Positions 25,073 through 38,988 are shown, counted from the first letter of the stretch. The stretch is 64,000 nucleotides of DNA from Lantana camara (GCA_037501455.1 CM074858.1:75800501-75864500); one strand, 5' to 3'. Notes: generated by a model from the letters alone, not told the origin. Translations and numbers: made by a program.

Positions 25073-25573
25073 ACTTGCTTGCATTCATTAACATGGCATG
25101 CTTTGATGCGTGAACACTAACATGCTTTACTTGCTTGATTAATGAACAAGAATATAACTTGGAACGATAAATGATTTCATGAAAATATAACTATAATTAC
25201 CTTTTGGTTAAAACAGTCACGTAAAGGTTATACGGGTTCTATATAACTAGAAATTAAACCTCACCTGATAGGCGACACACGACTCGTGAATGCGTGAACG
25301 TGCTCATGATCCACAATCTCCGCCCAGGAGAATAACTGGCCAAGAAACGGAACAATGTACATGCATGAAACCACAATTCTAGCATATTATTCCATATAAC
25401 GACGCGCGGCGTGATCATATACGAGACATCGAGCAATACACAATGTAGCATGTAAATATCACGTTTTGGCATGTAATCATTCATATAATAACAATTTGGG
25501 GTCAAATAAGCCATTGGAACGAGGGGCTAAAATTGTAATTTTGTGCAGAAACTTTCTGCACTACCAGTGACTT

Positions 25574-25775
25574 GGGAACGGCCGTTCCAGGCCTTAGTAC
25601 AAAATGGGAAGGGCCGTTCCCCAGTCCCGAAGCGGCTCCCCGAAGATGGGAACGGCCGTTCCCGTCTGTAAGACAAAGTGGGAACGGGCGTTCCCGTCCT
25701 CGCCGCCTGGCACATTATTCAAACAATGGGAACGGCTGTTCCCCTTTTGCAAAAGGGGCGGGAACGGCCGTTCTC
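25574..25775 (-). promoter_or_regulatory. Cluster of GGGAACGGCCGTTCCC palindromes, LTR I (left)
   Basis: Six variants of GGGAACGGCCGTTCCC lie in about 200 bp (near 25574, 25606, 25651, 25680, 25728, 25759), plus the perfect palindrome CCCCTTTTGCAAAAGGGG at 25741-25758. Half-site GGAACGG recurs. The function is unknown. Confidence 0.8.
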
Positions 25776-26728
25776 GTTACACAGAAGGTTCAGAAACAGG
25801 GGAGAAGAACAGGGCATGCACGAACCACTCCCAAATCTCACCATAATCATCATAATTCACTTCCAAACATTATAACTCATGAAGGAAAATATATACACAT
25901 GCTTGAGAGGTAATAAAACCCAATATAAACACATGTTTCATGCCTTGATCACCATAATTCTCACTTCAAGCTCAAATATCAAATTACCATATAATTCCAT
26001 AATCTTCAAGATTCATACATGAAATTCAAGGCTAAAGCTTATAATCATGTTTCTAACAACCAAAACACATAATATTCCATTTAATCCCAAACCCTAGCTT
26101 CATGAATTATCATCAAGAATTCACATATATGATCATATATACCTTGAGATGAAAATAAGTGGAAGAAGATGATGTGTATGGATGCTTGAGCTTGAATTCA
26201 TGAAGTTTCCTAGCAAATTCTAGCTTGAAGATCATGATTTCCCAATTTCCCTTTCTTCTTGAGTGAATACCGAGAGGGAGAGGATGATGATTCTTGATGA
26301 ATGAAAATGAAGAGCAAGGAAGAGTTGCCTATATCGTTATTATTGGGGAAATATGTAATATTTGTGATTCAATCCCTCAATTGTATAAATTATGCAATTA
26401 GATATCTAAAGTTTGGAAATAATCAACTTAGTCCCCTAATAGTTTCATGCAATTAGGTTCTTAAAGAAAAGGAAATGAGCACTTAAGGCCAATTATGCAA
26501 TTAATATAAATTGGACAATTAATTCATGTAACACTTAAATTCAATATATAACATAATTCCCAAGTTGGCATATATTTCATATATTTCACGTAATCATGTT
26601 GAAACACAATTTATAAAATTAATATAACACGTATGAATTAAATAAACGAAAATAATAAAATAAAATCCTAACGCTCGAAACCCACACGTGTCGAGCGTAC
26701 CTGACTGTCTGAAAATCGGGGCGTTACA

Positions 26729-26764
26729 ACTCTCTCCCCCTTAAGAGAATCCGTCCTCGGATTC
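26729..26764 (-). promoter_or_regulatory. Hairpin and polypurine tract of element I
   Basis: Minus strand GAATCCGAGGACGGATTC (26747-26764) is followed by TTAAGGGGGAGAGAGT, which abuts the 3' LTR. Confidence 0.88.
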
Positions 26765-26976
26765 CTTGTCCTGAATTCCTGGAATTTTTAATTGGCTCCT
26801 ACGTGTTCATCCCACGCGGGTTAGCTACTCCCCGTCAGGGATTAGTTTGAAAGAGGTCTTTGATCCACAAGATCCGCCAAGATGTGAAATCACGACCCTC
26901 AACTTTCCGGAGCCTAAACACTTGTAAGAAAATCTACCCTTCCACTATAACAACTTGGCAAGTGGTTGAAATTACT

Positions 26977-27080
26977 GAGAGTGTCCCGTCTCTCAAACAA
27001 TCAACGAGAGAACCCCGCCTCTCGAGCAAGTAACAAGAGAACCCCGTCTCTTGACAACCCTGAGAGAATCCCCGTCTCTC
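26977..27080 (-). repeat. Four GAGAGACGGGG hairpin repeats in element I
   Basis: On the plus strand: GAGAGTGTCCCGTCTCTC, GAGAGAACCCCGCCTCTC, AGAGAACCCCGTCTCT and GAGAGAATCCCCGTCTCTC, spaced 25-30 bp. Same type as in G and H. Confidence 0.8.
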
Positions 27081-28438
27081 ACGCACACGAATAAAAATTC
27101 AAGTAAGTACTTAGACAAATATTAACACTTACCACACAAGGATCAAGTAAAATTATCATTTATGCAAATAATTGTTCACATTACAATTAATCATAAACAA
27201 GGATTCATATGCAAGAATAATAATAATAATAATAAAATAATCAACAATTAATAACAAATAAGGATTCAGGTATAAAAATAGCAAGATAATGATAACGAGA
27301 AATGAATAATGCACGTGATATGCATGATTAGGTGTACCGTTCACCGAGGATTGAAATTCTGGGACTGAATTAATTCGGTTGAATACTTGATTCTTTAGTT
27401 GAGATTTTCCCGCTTTGCACCACTACGGTTCGATATTCCCATTCTTGATAGCCATTTCTGCCATTGTGCTATTTTCTAACATAATCCGTAAATCATCATT
27501 AATCACCACATCTTCAGACCCGTCTGAATTACAGATTTGCCGGTTGAACCATTCTTGCACTGATTTTCACATTTACTTTCCGATTCCAGAATTGAGAACA
27601 CCCTGATATTCTTGTTAGAGTGTAATTGCCTATTCAAGCTTAAAAGACTGACTTTGTGTTCCAAGCAAGCTCTTGTCCAACGAGCAGAGAAAACAGGTGT
27701 TACCATTTCTCCGACCTCAGTAATTAAAGTAAACCTTTTCCCGAAGCAACATTCCTGACTTCTTGTTTGCAATCTGAAAGTTGAGCTCTTACTCCCTTAG
27801 TTAACAATACGGCGGATATTTGCAATAGAGGAATCAAGGTCGTCATCCCGTGAGAGTAATTCAGCAAGCACACTTGCATAGAAACCGAAAGAATCAGGTC
27901 CTAGTGAAACGTCTTCCTTTGGCCCCTAAAATTTGATAACATACCCCACAATTCCACGAAATATCTTGAAAGAGAGGATCACTCGAACTTCCATCTCTCT
28001 GAAGGGTTCATAGTAAACTGGTGTATTCATGGAGGCGACGGCAACCACACGAATGGAAGCACGATGAGCATTCCCAAACATCTCTAGGGTACAAGTAACA
28101 ACTTCGTAAGAAAACTCTTGTCGGAGTTAACCTATCAAAACCTGAGATTGGTTCCGGATATCGCCCAAACTGAATCCTTTTCTATTTACTGAGTCAAATG
28201 ATATCCTGAGGTTGTCGGAGGATTGCAGACAGTGTACCCACTTTCCTGAAAATGATGATAGAACAAAGGTACTGTCGATGATGGGACTTTTCTTTGTGTA
28301 AGAGGGAGGAAAGCTTAACTTATTGAAGACTTCTTTCACACGGTTCTGATAGAGGTTTCCAGGAAGAATTGATTCTCTCAAAATTCCAACTTTCCCGAGT
28401 GCTATCTAGCTTCTGATTTAAGTTTACTTCCACACCGG

Positions 28439-28471
28439 CTCTCCCCCTTAAGAAAATGGAGATTTTCTAAG
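28439..28471 (-). promoter_or_regulatory. Internal (central) polypurine tract with hairpin, element I
   Basis: The minus strand has CTTAGAAAAT, CTCC, then ATTTTCTTAAG forming a near-perfect stem, and continues directly into AAGGGGGAGAG. Equivalent tracts are in A, G and H. Confidence 0.6.
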
Positions 28472-29799
28472 TTCTTTTCTCACTTGCAAGCTTCTCTGCT
28501 GACTTGATTCCTGTAACCTTTTCCTCGTCTTACTTGTCATTGATCAAGATTTTGGTTAGTGGTTCTTTTCTAATCTTTCCGTTAAAGACATATCCCGCTT
28601 GAAATTCCCTGACTGTCACCACTCTGATTTGATATTAAATTTTCCAATATCCTACAATCACCTAATACTTCCCGGGACTTGACATTTACAAGGTTAATAC
28701 CAAAACCCCAGGTAGAAAAAGTTCATTCTCCTATACATACTGAAATTCCAAAATGCTAAGCAATTCCTGCAGGTTGAAAGACCCACTGAACATTTATCTG
28801 CTTGAACTTATCATCATTTTCCAGTTTCCCAAAATTTTCCAATATTTACTTCACACCTCCTGCTCTTACCGAATCCTGAACAAATTCTTCTCGCAACCCC
28901 AAAATTTTTTCTAAACTCTCAATCCAAATCAAATAACCCGGTTACCACCATGGTACCCACTGATTCAAAATCTCTTCCTTAAAATTCAAGTTGTAGAAAT
29001 AGGGGCAAGAATTGTGCAGAACATCCGAAAAGCCTATTGACAATAACCGCTAAATAATGCATGATGATTAGAGTGTCAATACACATCACCTACCTATTAG
29101 CAATTTAAGTGCGACATGTTGGAACATTTATATTAATTTAAAAATATCCTTGTAAGTAAAACAATTTAAATGCTTCAACTAATTTAGGTATATACTTTGT
29201 GCATCAAGTAGGTAATTTCAGTAACATCTATAATAATATTCCGTAATAAGAAGCAATTTAATTAACAATTACGATGCACGTGCTTATGAATGCATTGAAG
29301 AACCTGGCTCCGTAAAAAGGTTAGACTCGATTCCAGCGTCCATTCATTGTTGGCCGAATTGCACTTGGTTCGAGCAGTTGATCAGTCTCTTAATATTTCA
29401 AAATCCTCCGGCCTTGATTTATATATTTCTCGAAACCTGTCACTCACAACTAGATTGAAACTAAATGCAAGCGGATAAGACGTGCTCATGTCACATAGTT
29501 ATCACATAATTAGTATCGATAACGAGAATTTAATATAAAATGCAACAAGTAATTCATCAATATTTAAAATAAAACACGTTGATCACATAATTTCCAGCAA
29601 TTCTAGATCACTCAACTGGCACTTAATAACATGAATTAATACAAAGTACAAGCTATCAAGTATTTCAGGTAATTCAAAGAGTCCAAGTAGCCAAGCAATT
29701 TCAAATAATATGCAAGACTCTCAGATTACCAAGTAATTCCTACGCCGTACGACCTAGACTCGACACGACACGACACTAGAACCTCGGTTTTGCAACCGG

Positions 29800-29811
29800 G
29801 CTCTGATACCA
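29800..29811 (-). other. Primer-binding site, element I
   Basis: Minus-strand TGGTATCAGAGC, 7 nt from the 5' LTR at 29819, followed by CCGGTTGCAAAACCG as in H. Confidence 0.92.
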
Positions 29812-29818
29812 CCTAAGA

Positions 29819-32497
29819 TGTAGCACCCCGGACACGTGGAGGTGCCACACCCCCGCACTATAGGTCAATCCACATACGAAATGGCCAATCCGTACACGAA
29901 CCAAACTATAGCGAACGGGTGACAATGCAATACACGACAAGCCAGGCGGGAAAACTCATATATGCGACATAACAAAACGGAAGCATAAATCAATCACTAT
30001 CAAATATTTCCAGTTATCAGGGCATGACATTTTCCATTTACTGAATAAAATATATTTTAACTTATATATCAATACATTATCATCTCCTTGAAATAAATAA
30101 CATATAATGTAAACATGATCTCTCAGACAATAAATAAACAATCAAGTAATGCACCGTGTTTGACTCAACTCTAACAACTGGACTCGACTCACTTCCCGCC
30201 TAGCACGCACCTGCAATGACCTGAAAGGTGGAGGTGTCAATCTGTGAAGACCGAGTGAGGGGTTTACATATATATTAGCGCAGATAACATGCAAGTTATA
30301 TTCTCGGGTAAAGATTTATAAAAGGGAAATATACAAGTTCAAGAATAGTATAGCTTCACCCGAGAATACAACTATCAATATTAATCACTAGCTCATTTTC
30401 ACGCAATCAATAAACATGCTTGCTTACTTGTTAATCATTAGGTGATCACTCAAGTCCGTTATCATGCAATCATGCAGGTGTATTCAATTAGCACATTCAT
30501 GGAATGGGAATCATGCGATCGGTACATGGCGTGCTTGTAACATGATAGGGTTTGTTCCTCCTGTGATTGGACGGACAATCATTGGCACGAAAACCAATCC
30601 AGCGCCCCCACTAAGAAGGACCTGGCCAGGGGAAACTTAGGTACACGATAGGGTTTTGTTCTTCTTGTGGTTGGACGGACAACCACTGGCAAGACCAGTC
30701 CAGCGCCCTCACTGAGGAGAACCTGGCCAAGAGAACATACGTACACGGTAGGGTATTGTTCATCTTGTGATTGGACGGACAATCATTGGTACGAGAACCA
30801 ATCCAGCGCCCCCACTAAGGAGGACCTGGCCAAGAGAACACACTTGCTTGCATTCATGAACATGGCATGCTTTGATGCGTGAACACTAACATGCTTTACT
30901 TGCTTGATTAATGAACAAGAATATAACTTGGAACGATAAATGATTTCATGAAAATATAACTATAATTACCTTTTGGTTAAAACAGTCACGTAAAGGTTAT
31001 ACGGGTTCTATATAACTAGAAATTAAACCTCACCTGACAGGCGACACACGACTCGTGAATGCGTGAACGTGCTCATGATCCACAATCTCCGCCCGGGAGA
31101 ATAACTGGACAAGAAACGGAACAATGTACGTGCATGAGACCACAATTCTAGCATATTATTCCATATAACGACGCACGGCGTGATCATATACGAGACATCG
31201 AGCAATACACAATGTAGCATGTAAATATCACGTTTTGGCATGTAATCATTCATATAATAACAATTTGGGGTCAAATAAGCCATTGGAACGAGGGGCTAAA
31301 ATTGTAATTTTGTGCAGAAACTTTCTGCACTACCAGTGACTTGGGAACGGCCCTTCCAGGCCTTAGTACAAAATGGGAAGGGCCGTTCCCCAGTCCCGAA
31401 GCAGCTCCCCGAAGATGGGAACGGCCGTTCCCGTCAATAAGACGAAGTGGGAACGGGCGTTCCCGTCCTCGCCACCTGGCACATTATTCAAACAATGGGA
31501 CCGGTTGTTCCCCTTTTGCAAAAGGGGCGGGAACGGTCGTTCCCGTTACACAGAAGGTTCAGAAACAGGGGAGAAGAACAGGGCATGCACGAACCACTCC
31601 CAAATCTCACCATAATCATCATAATTCACTTCCAAACATTATAACTCATGAAGGAAAATATATACACATGCTTGAGAGGTAATAAAACCCAATATAAACA
31701 CATGTTTCATGCCTTGATCACCACAATTCTCACTTCAAGCTCAAATATCAAATTACCATATAATTCCATAATCTTCAAGATTCATACATGAAATTCAAGG
31801 CTAAAGCTTATAATCATGTTTCTAACAACCAAAACACATAATATTCCATTTAATCCCAAACCCTAGCTTCATGAATTATCATCAAGAATTCACATATATG
31901 ATCATATATACCTTGAGATGAAAATAAGTGGAAGAAGATGATGTGTATGGATGCTTGAGCTTGAATCCATGAAGTTTCCTAGCAAATTTTAGCTTGAAGA
32001 TCATGATTTCCCAATTTCCCTTTCTTCTTGAGTGAATACCGAGAGGGAGAGGATGATGTTTCTTGATGAATGAAAATGAAGAGCAAGAAAGAGATGCCTA
32101 TATCGTTATTATTGGGGAAATATGTAATATTTGTGATTCAATCCCTCAATTGTATAAATTATGCAATTAGATATCTAAAGTTTGGAAATGATCAACTTAG
32201 TCCCCTAATAGTTTCATGCAATTAGGTCCTTAAAGAAAAGGAAATGAGCACTTAAGGCCAATTATGCAATTAATATAAATTGGACAATTAATTCATGTAA
32301 CACTTAAATTCAATATATAACATATTTCCCAAGTTGGCATATATTTCATATATTTCACGTAATCATGTTGAAACACAATTTATAAAATTAATATAACACG
32401 TATGAATTAAATAAATGAAAATAATAAAATAAAATCCTAACGCTCGAAACCCACACGTGTCGAGCGTACCTGACTGTCTGAAAATCGGGGCGTTACA
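29819..32497 (-). repeat. 5' LTR of element I
   Basis: 2679 bp, the same length as the partner LTR, with scattered substitutions (for example ACCAACC/ACCAAAC near 29904). Tandem repeat at 30544-30841 and palindromes at 31343-31544. Confidence 0.93.
31343..31544 (-). promoter_or_regulatory. Cluster of GGGAACGGCCGTTCCC palindromes, LTR I (right)
   Basis: Six sites are at the same spacing as in the left LTR. Several are degraded by single changes (GGGACCGGTTGTTCCC, GGGAACGGTCGTTCCC). Confidence 0.8.
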
Positions 32498-34524
32498 TCA
32501 TATATATAAATATAACCCATGCATGCAATATATATACTATATATATTATACACATGCATGCAAAATAAGTAACAAACACACACAAATACATATATATATA
32601 TACACAGCCACACACATGCATGCAAGAACACCACACACGCAGCACACACCCAGCAGCCATGCAACCAAAACAGCAGCAGCAGTTAAAGAAGAAGCAGCAG
32701 AGAAAACCAGAAAAACGGGGTGACACCCCCGTGTCACCTCCAAAGCCTGGATCGAGACACCCCCGTGTCTCGGTACAGCAGCTCCAGCCCACACAGCACC
32801 CCCGTTCCTCGCTGGAACGGGCAGAAATGGCACCCCCGTGCCACGAACCAGAATATCTGGAACAGACAGCAAAATACGCAGTAAACAGAGCAAGAAAAAG
32901 GCAGCCATTTCCAGCAAGAAAGAAGGCAACAAAGCAAGGCATAAATGGCAACAAAACTCAACACAACACAAGCTAAAAGACCAAGAAAGCTGATAGCAAA
33001 AGCATGAAGGAATATTAGTAGTTTTGACAGCAAAAACCAGAGTGAAAAACAGGGCAAAACGCGAAGAAAAACAGGGCATGCTTGCGTTCAATAAATCCGA
33101 TTCAGTTCAGGTCCACAAGTCCATCAAATGTGCAGCAAAATATCATGTATTCAGCAAGTAAATCAGTTCCAAAAGTGATCAATCTAGACAACAACCATAT
33201 GTGACCTTCATGTGGATTTTCTCAAAGATGTCATAAATGATATATCATAAATACCTCAACAACCACGAAATCAATGACCATAAATGATATGAGGATGTCA
33301 AAACAATCAATCTCAAGCTTGGAATCAATCAAAATCATTGAGAATCGAAGAAGATCAAGAATTTGCCCAAAATCACTTATTTTCGAAAATTGCCCAGAAA
33401 ATCATGAAACCATGCTCAAAATCATGAATGAAAGGATGAAAATGATCAGAATTAAACATACAATACAACCCTAAGCTTACCTTGTTGATTGGTTGAAGTT
33501 TGGATGAGATTTGAGCTCCAAAATCTCCAAGGATGGAAGGTTATGGGACTGGAATGAAAAACAGTAGCTTTGGCTGAGTTTTGGGGATTGTGAGAGGATA
33601 ATCTCGGTCAAGTCTTGTTATGTCATGATAGATGGTTGAGTTAGGGTTTCAAAGAATCAAACCATGGTTAATTTGGTTATGGTTTGGGCAAGATATGGCT
33701 GATTTTGTACAACAAGGTCAAATTGGTCTCCGTTTCGTTTTTCGGTTGGATTTCGGAGTTTCAAACGACTTAGGAAAAATGTACGGCTAAGTTTACTAAA
33801 CTCGAATTTTTGTTACGAGTTCAGCGGAGTTGACGGAACTCGAATCCGAGTTCCCGAGCTCAAGATATTAAATTCGGAACCAAGGGTACGCTAAGTGCTC
33901 GTTAGCTCCCGTTTTGGTTCCTCGAAACAAATTAACTCCGTTAACATATCAAATGAATTCGAAAACATAAATTGAGCATAAAATCATGTTCATAACACAT
34001 ATATGTACGACATATTACAAAATCGTGGCAATTTGATATCATATCATATAAGAACGAAGCACAAAATAAACGAACAAACTCATACATGCAATTCATGCAT
34101 AAATTATGAAATTCCATGCAAAATTCAACCAAATCCATGCATAAATAATTCCCATGCAAAAATGAAATAAAATTAATGCAATAATAATTCCCATGCAAAA
34201 ATTATGATTTTCATGCATAATTATATTTTTTAGCGTATAAATATATATTTGAATAATTAACTAATTAAAACATGATTAATTAACATAACATATAATTAGC
34301 ATAATCATTAAATTAATAATAAAATAATTAAACATATATATATATATAATACGAAATATATATATATAAAATTAATAATATTAAAATAAGATAATATAAT
34401 ATAATATAATAAAATAATAACAATTATAATAAAATTAAATATAAAACACGTAAAAACAATTAATTCGCGCAATTTGGTAAACACATACGTCGTACCTTTA
34501 CGTCTGAAAAGTCGGGGCGCTACA
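32498..34524 (-). repeat. Middle LTR of element B, segment nearest unit B2
   Basis: It starts with the second TCATA duplication (32498-32502) and continues the LTR interrupted at 24049. It ends GGGGCGCTACA at 34524, next to the B2 polypurine tract. Palindrome cluster at 32720-32844. Confidence 0.92.
32720..32844 (-). promoter_or_regulatory. Palindrome cluster in middle LTR of B
   Basis: Same four elements as at 15710-15834. Here the GTGACAC and GGCACCCCCGTGCC arms are intact. Confidence 0.7.
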
Positions 34525-34559
34525 ATCTCTCCCCCTTAAAAGAATCCGTCCTCGGATTC
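34525..34559 (-). promoter_or_regulatory. Hairpin and polypurine tract of unit B2
   Basis: Minus strand GAATCCGAGGACGGATTC (34542-34559) then TTAAGGGGGAGAGAT adjoining the middle LTR. Confidence 0.88.
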
Positions 34560-35976
34560 ACTGCTCGCTCGGAAACAACTCGGGGTGAAACCTTTTCATC
34601 TTATCCTCCGTCTCCCACGTAGCCTCTTCGGTTTTATCACTTCTCCAAAGAACCTTGACTAGTGGAATGTGCCGATTTCGAAGTTCCTGAAACTTTCGAT
34701 CCAATATCTTAATCGGCTTCTGAACGAAGGTGAGATCCGGTTCTAATTCCACTTCTTCAACCGGTAGAACCTCGGACTCGTCTCGATAATACTTTCGGAG
34801 CTGTGAAACATGAAACACGTTATGAATTCCAGTCAAACTCGGAGGCAAGTCCAGTCGATAGGCCGTATCCCCAATCTTCTCCAAAATCTCATACTGTCCC
34901 ATATACCGAGGGTTCAATTTTCCTCCTCGTCCGATCCTTGAGAACCCTTTTCGTGGGGAAGCCTTTAAGAAAACCTTATCTCCAATCTCAAACTCCAAAT
35001 TCTTCCTCCGAAGATCTGCATAACTCTTTTGTCGATCCTGAGCAGCCTTCATCCGTTGTCTAATTATCTGGACCTTATCAATAGCCTCTTGTACAGCCTT
35101 AGAGGGTTTTTCCCTCTTTTCCCCTCTTTTAATCCCTTCTTGCTTGGTCCAATTCCATTCCTCCAAGTTAAAGAACAACGGTGATCGACATTTACGTCCA
35201 TAAAGAGCTTCATAAGGGGCCATTTCAATCGAGGCTTGATAGCTATTGTTGTAAGCAAACTCGATTAACGGCAACTGTTCATTCCACGAACTTTGAAAGT
35301 CCAATGCACATGCTCTCAACAAATCCTCCAGATACTTAATTAACCTTTCTGATTGTCCGTCGGTCTGAGGATGGAAAGCTGTGCTGAATTGAAGCCTTGT
35401 TCCCAAACACTTCTGTAATTCTTGCCATAACCTTGAAGTAAATCTGGGATCCCGATCCGAGACAATACTAACAGGTACACCATGAAGCCTGACAATCTCA
35501 TCATTGTACCTCTTGGCCAACTTACTCACTTTATCGGACATTCTAATAGCAAGAAAATGAGCTGATTTTGTCAACCTGTCCACAATAACCCAAATTCCAT
35601 CGAAACCTCCTCTCACTTTTGGTAATCCCGAAACAAAATCCATAGCTATTTGTTCCCATTTCCATTCCGGGATAGGTAATGGTTGAAGTAGCCCCGATGG
35701 CTTTTGATGTTCTGCCTTAACCACTTGACAAGTCAAGCAGTGTTTCACGAAGTCGATCACATCCCGTTTCAATCCATTCCACCAATAGAATTGCTTAAGA
35801 TCCTTATACATTTTGGTCCCTCCGGGATGTATCGAATAACCTGATCGATGGGCTTCCTCAAGAATAATCCTTTTTAACTCTTCCGGGACAACAATTCTAT
35901 TCTTGAATCTTAGAAGTCTCGTATCATCAAACCCAAACGGACACTCTGAATCAGCTCGAGCTTTCTCAGCTAATTT
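34558..35976 (-). pseudogene. B2 gag-pol, 3' part: integrase and chromodomain
   Basis: 472 codons and the TGA stop (34558-34560) follow an in-frame TAG at 35977-35979. It holds the integrase zinc region ([11 protein letters not shown] ... CLTCQ), a catalytic core with [29 protein letters not shown] and [11 protein letters not shown], and the chromodomain-like tail [17 protein letters not shown]. The GPY/F module reads YMGQYEIL rather than YMGPYEIL as in B1 and the usual family pattern, one substitution at a conserved proline. The first methionine here is MYKDLKQF at 35811, but the frame is open from the stop. Confidence 0.92.
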
Positions 35977-38900
35977 CTAAACCTCGGGATCAATCCTCTG
36001 AGCATCAAATAATCTCTGTTTAAGATCTGGTTGAACCGTAATATTCCGAACACTAGCCCTCAATCTGAACAACTCATTCTCATCTCCAATTTCCACTTTC
36101 ACATTGGACACGCTAGCTTTCCGACTAAGCGCATCCGCGACCAAATTGGCTTTGGCGGGATGGTATCGGATTGTACACTCATAATCCGCCAAAAGTTCCA
36201 TCCAACGCCGGTGTCTCTTGTTCAATTCCTTTTGCGAGAATAAGTATTGGAGACTCTTGTGATCGGAAAAGACCTCGAACGAAATTCCATAAAGATAGTG
36301 TCTCCACTTACCCAAAGCAAAGATCACTGCCGCTAATTCTAAATCGTGAGTGGGGTAGTTCTGTTCATGCTCTTTCAATTTCCTTGAGGCATAGGCGATC
36401 ACTCTTCCATTCTGCATTAACACACATCCCAAACCTTCCTTTGAGGCGTCCGTATAAACTGTATATCCTTCTGTGCCTTCGGGAAGTGCTAATACAGGAG
36501 CGGTGCTCAACTTCTCCTTTAAAAGTTGAAAACTAACCTCACATGCCTCGTCCCACTCAAACTTAACCGCTTTCTTAGTCAATCGGGTTAAAGGAGCCGC
36601 AATCTTTGAGAAATCCTGTACAAATCTCCGATAGTAGCCTGCCAAACCCAAGAAACTCCTTACTTCTGAAGCATTTTTCGGGCTTTGCCATTGAATAACC
36701 GTCTCAATCTTAGAAGGGTCTACCTCCAAACCTTTCCTTGAAATAATATGACCCAAAAATACTACCCGATCAATCCAGAACTCACATTTGCTAAACTTAG
36801 CATACAACCGATGTTCCCTTAAGGTCTCCAACACAATTCTGAGATGCCTTGCATGATCCTCCGGAGTTCTCGAATAAACTAAGATGTCATCGATGAAGAT
36901 TACCACAAACTTATCCAAATAGGGCCGGAAAATTCGATGCATCATCTCCATAAAAGCAGCCGGAGCATTAGTCAATCCAAAAGGCATCACTAAGAACTCG
37001 TAGTGTCCATACCGGGTGTTAAATCCCGTCTTCGGAATGTCCTCTTCCCGGATCTTCAATTGATAATATCCTTGTCTCAAGTCTAATTTTGAATATACCC
37101 CAGAACCCTGTAACATGTCGAATAAATGCTCAATATGGGGCAAAGGATACTTATTCTTTACAGTCATCCGGTTAAGCTCCCGGTAATCTATACACATTCT
37201 TAAAGTTCCATCCTTTTTCTTAACAAAGAGAACCGGAGCACCCCAAGATGACGAACTTGGCCGTATATATCCAACTTTGAGCAATTCCTCTAATTGAATC
37301 TTTAACTCTTTCAACTCGGCCGGTGCCATCCGACACGGAGTCTTAGAATACGGTGTGGATCCTGGATGTAAGTCAATAACGAATTCGATCTCACGGTCGG
37401 GTGGTAGAGAACTCAAATTCTCCGGAAACAAATCGGAGAAATCCTTAACGACCGCGGTATCCTCCAACTTAAATTGATCTTTCGGCCTATTAAGAAGGTA
37501 AGCAATAAATCCCGTTGCTCCTTCTCTCATCAACTTGTGACCTTCCATATAAGACAAGAGAGATACCGTTCTTGATCCACTACCAATCACCAATTCTTTC
37601 CCCAAAATCACCTTCTTCGCAAAACAATCAACATTGGCCCGATGCCTGGACAACCAGTCCATACCCAAGATAACTCCATACCTCTTCATAGGCATAACAA
37701 TTAAATCAGCCGGATACTCTTTCCCTTCAATCAAAACTGAACACTCCCGAACCAACTGATCTGTCTGAAGACTCCCTCCAAGTGGCGAACTCACCAAATA
37801 ATAAGAAGAAAGACAGATAACAGGCAAGCACAGAGTGGCAACTATATCACAATAAATAAAGGAATGCGTGGCACCCGGATCAAAGAGTGCATGAATGTTC
37901 ATGTTATGTATGCATAGTGTACCTTCTACCATGGCTGTGGGATCAATCTCTGCATCTTGCTCCTCACCCTCGATGGCGTAAGCACGAGCCTGAATCATTG
38001 GCCTTTGAGCTCCTTTCTGAAATCCGGGGTTCTTGTAGGGACATGTCTCCGCCATATGATCACCTTTTCCACAAATGAGGCACAAATTCAACCTTCTTCG
38101 ACAATTATTGTAGGTATGGGTCGGTCCCCCGCAATGAGTACATGGAGGCACATCCGGGCTTGAATTTGTAGGTGCCGGTGCCATAAGTAGAGCCTTTGGT
38201 CGAGTCGGTGCGGCCTGAGAACCTTGTCCTCCAAACCGAGGCTTCTTAAACGGACCCTTAGGAGGTGGACTAGCTTGAATCATCGGCCTCTTTCCTGAAT
38301 TCGATCCGGAACCTCTTCCCATTGGAGCTCTAAACATCGGATCCTTCTTCTTGAATTCCTCCTCTTGAACCAAAGCCCTTTGCACGGTGTCGGCAAATGA
38401 CTCGAAATTGTGCCCCGCTTGCCCGTGTCTCAAGTCCTGTCTCAATCCCGCTATGAATTTCCTTGCCTTCCTCTTCTCATCCCGGGTGACATGAGGAGCA
38501 TATTTCCCAAGTCTATTGAATACGGCGAGGTATTGAGTCACCGTACGAGCCCCTTGTTTGAATTCCATGAATTCTTGCTCCTTCCTCTCTCTTACCACTT
38601 CCGGTACAAAGCATTCCTGGAATTCTCTCTTGAAAACTTCCCAAGTTACTTCCTCTTCATCGACTTCAAGCTTCTCCCTTGTTCGTTCCCACCATTCATA
38701 CGCATCCCCATCGAGTTGGAATATATCAAATTGAGCCTTCTCTTGCGTACTAAACTGTCGGACCCCAAATATCCTCTCCAATCTAATCAACCAACCCTCT
38801 GAGACGGCATCGTCAATAGAACCAGAAAACCGAGGGGGGTTGTAACTCAGAAACACCCCATGAGGATCTCTATTATTATTATGATTTGGTGGAGGTGCCG

Positions 38901-38988
38901 GTTGTTCTGCTTGTTGTGGTGGGGGAGCTTGAGCCCTCCTGTGCTCAACATAGTTGAAAACCGCTTCCATGAAATTTCCCATGTCCAC
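35977..38988 (-). pseudogene. B2 gag-pol, main part: gag, protease, reverse transcriptase, RNase H
   Basis: This 1003-codon frame continues from the gag N-terminus to a TAG at 35977-35979 (codon 1035 from the gag ATG at 39081). The first 27 codons are separated from it by a TAA at 38998-39000 (codon 28, CAA in B1). Order: gag domain, knuckles at C314-C327 and C334-C347, protease DPGA at 401, reverse transcriptase FIDD at 729-732, RNase H TDAS near 877, ADALSRKAS near its end. Total length from ATG to the final stop is 4524 nt, identical to B1, so all damage is by substitution. Stops in B1 and B2 are at different codons. Confidence 0.93.

Larger units (their letters stand above)
24050..26728 (-). 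repeat. 3' LTR of element I
   Basis: TGTAACGCCCCGATTTTCAG (26728 down) to CCGGGGTGCTACA (24050). It contains a 3x101 bp tandem repeat (24775-25072), exon-like cassette (25265-25335), palindrome cluster (25574-25775) and a donor-like CAAG/GTATAT (26143/26142). The U5 end matches the LTR of H. Confidence 0.93.
26729..29818 (-). repeat. Internal region of element I, noncoding
   Basis: No frame exceeds about 90 codons and no gag-pol motif was seen. In element order it has a primer site at 29800-29811, an internal hairpin/purine tract at 28439-28471, an ACGGTGAACG-type motif (about 27332-27345), hairpin repeats at 26977-27080, and the terminal hairpin and polypurine tract at 26729-26764. Nothing else was recognised in the rest. 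Confidence 0.85.
24050..32497 (-). mobile_element. Element I: non-autonomous LTR retrotransposon nested in LTR of B
   Basis: Two LTRs of equal length (2679 bp each; 24050-26728 and 29819-32497) flank a 3090 bp internal region with primer site and polypurine tract but no long frame. TCATA occurs directly outside both ends (24045-24049 and 32498-32502). Removing the element restores the LTR of B exactly as seen at 15482 and 41130. The LTRs differ at only a few tens of sites by eye, so the insertion is recent. Gag and pol must have come from another element. Confidence 0.95.

Noticed and set aside
25574..25775. CRISPR-like array of palindromes
   Set aside because: Repeats are degenerate, spacing is uneven, spacers are not unique, copies sit in LTRs, and the DNA is eukaryotic.
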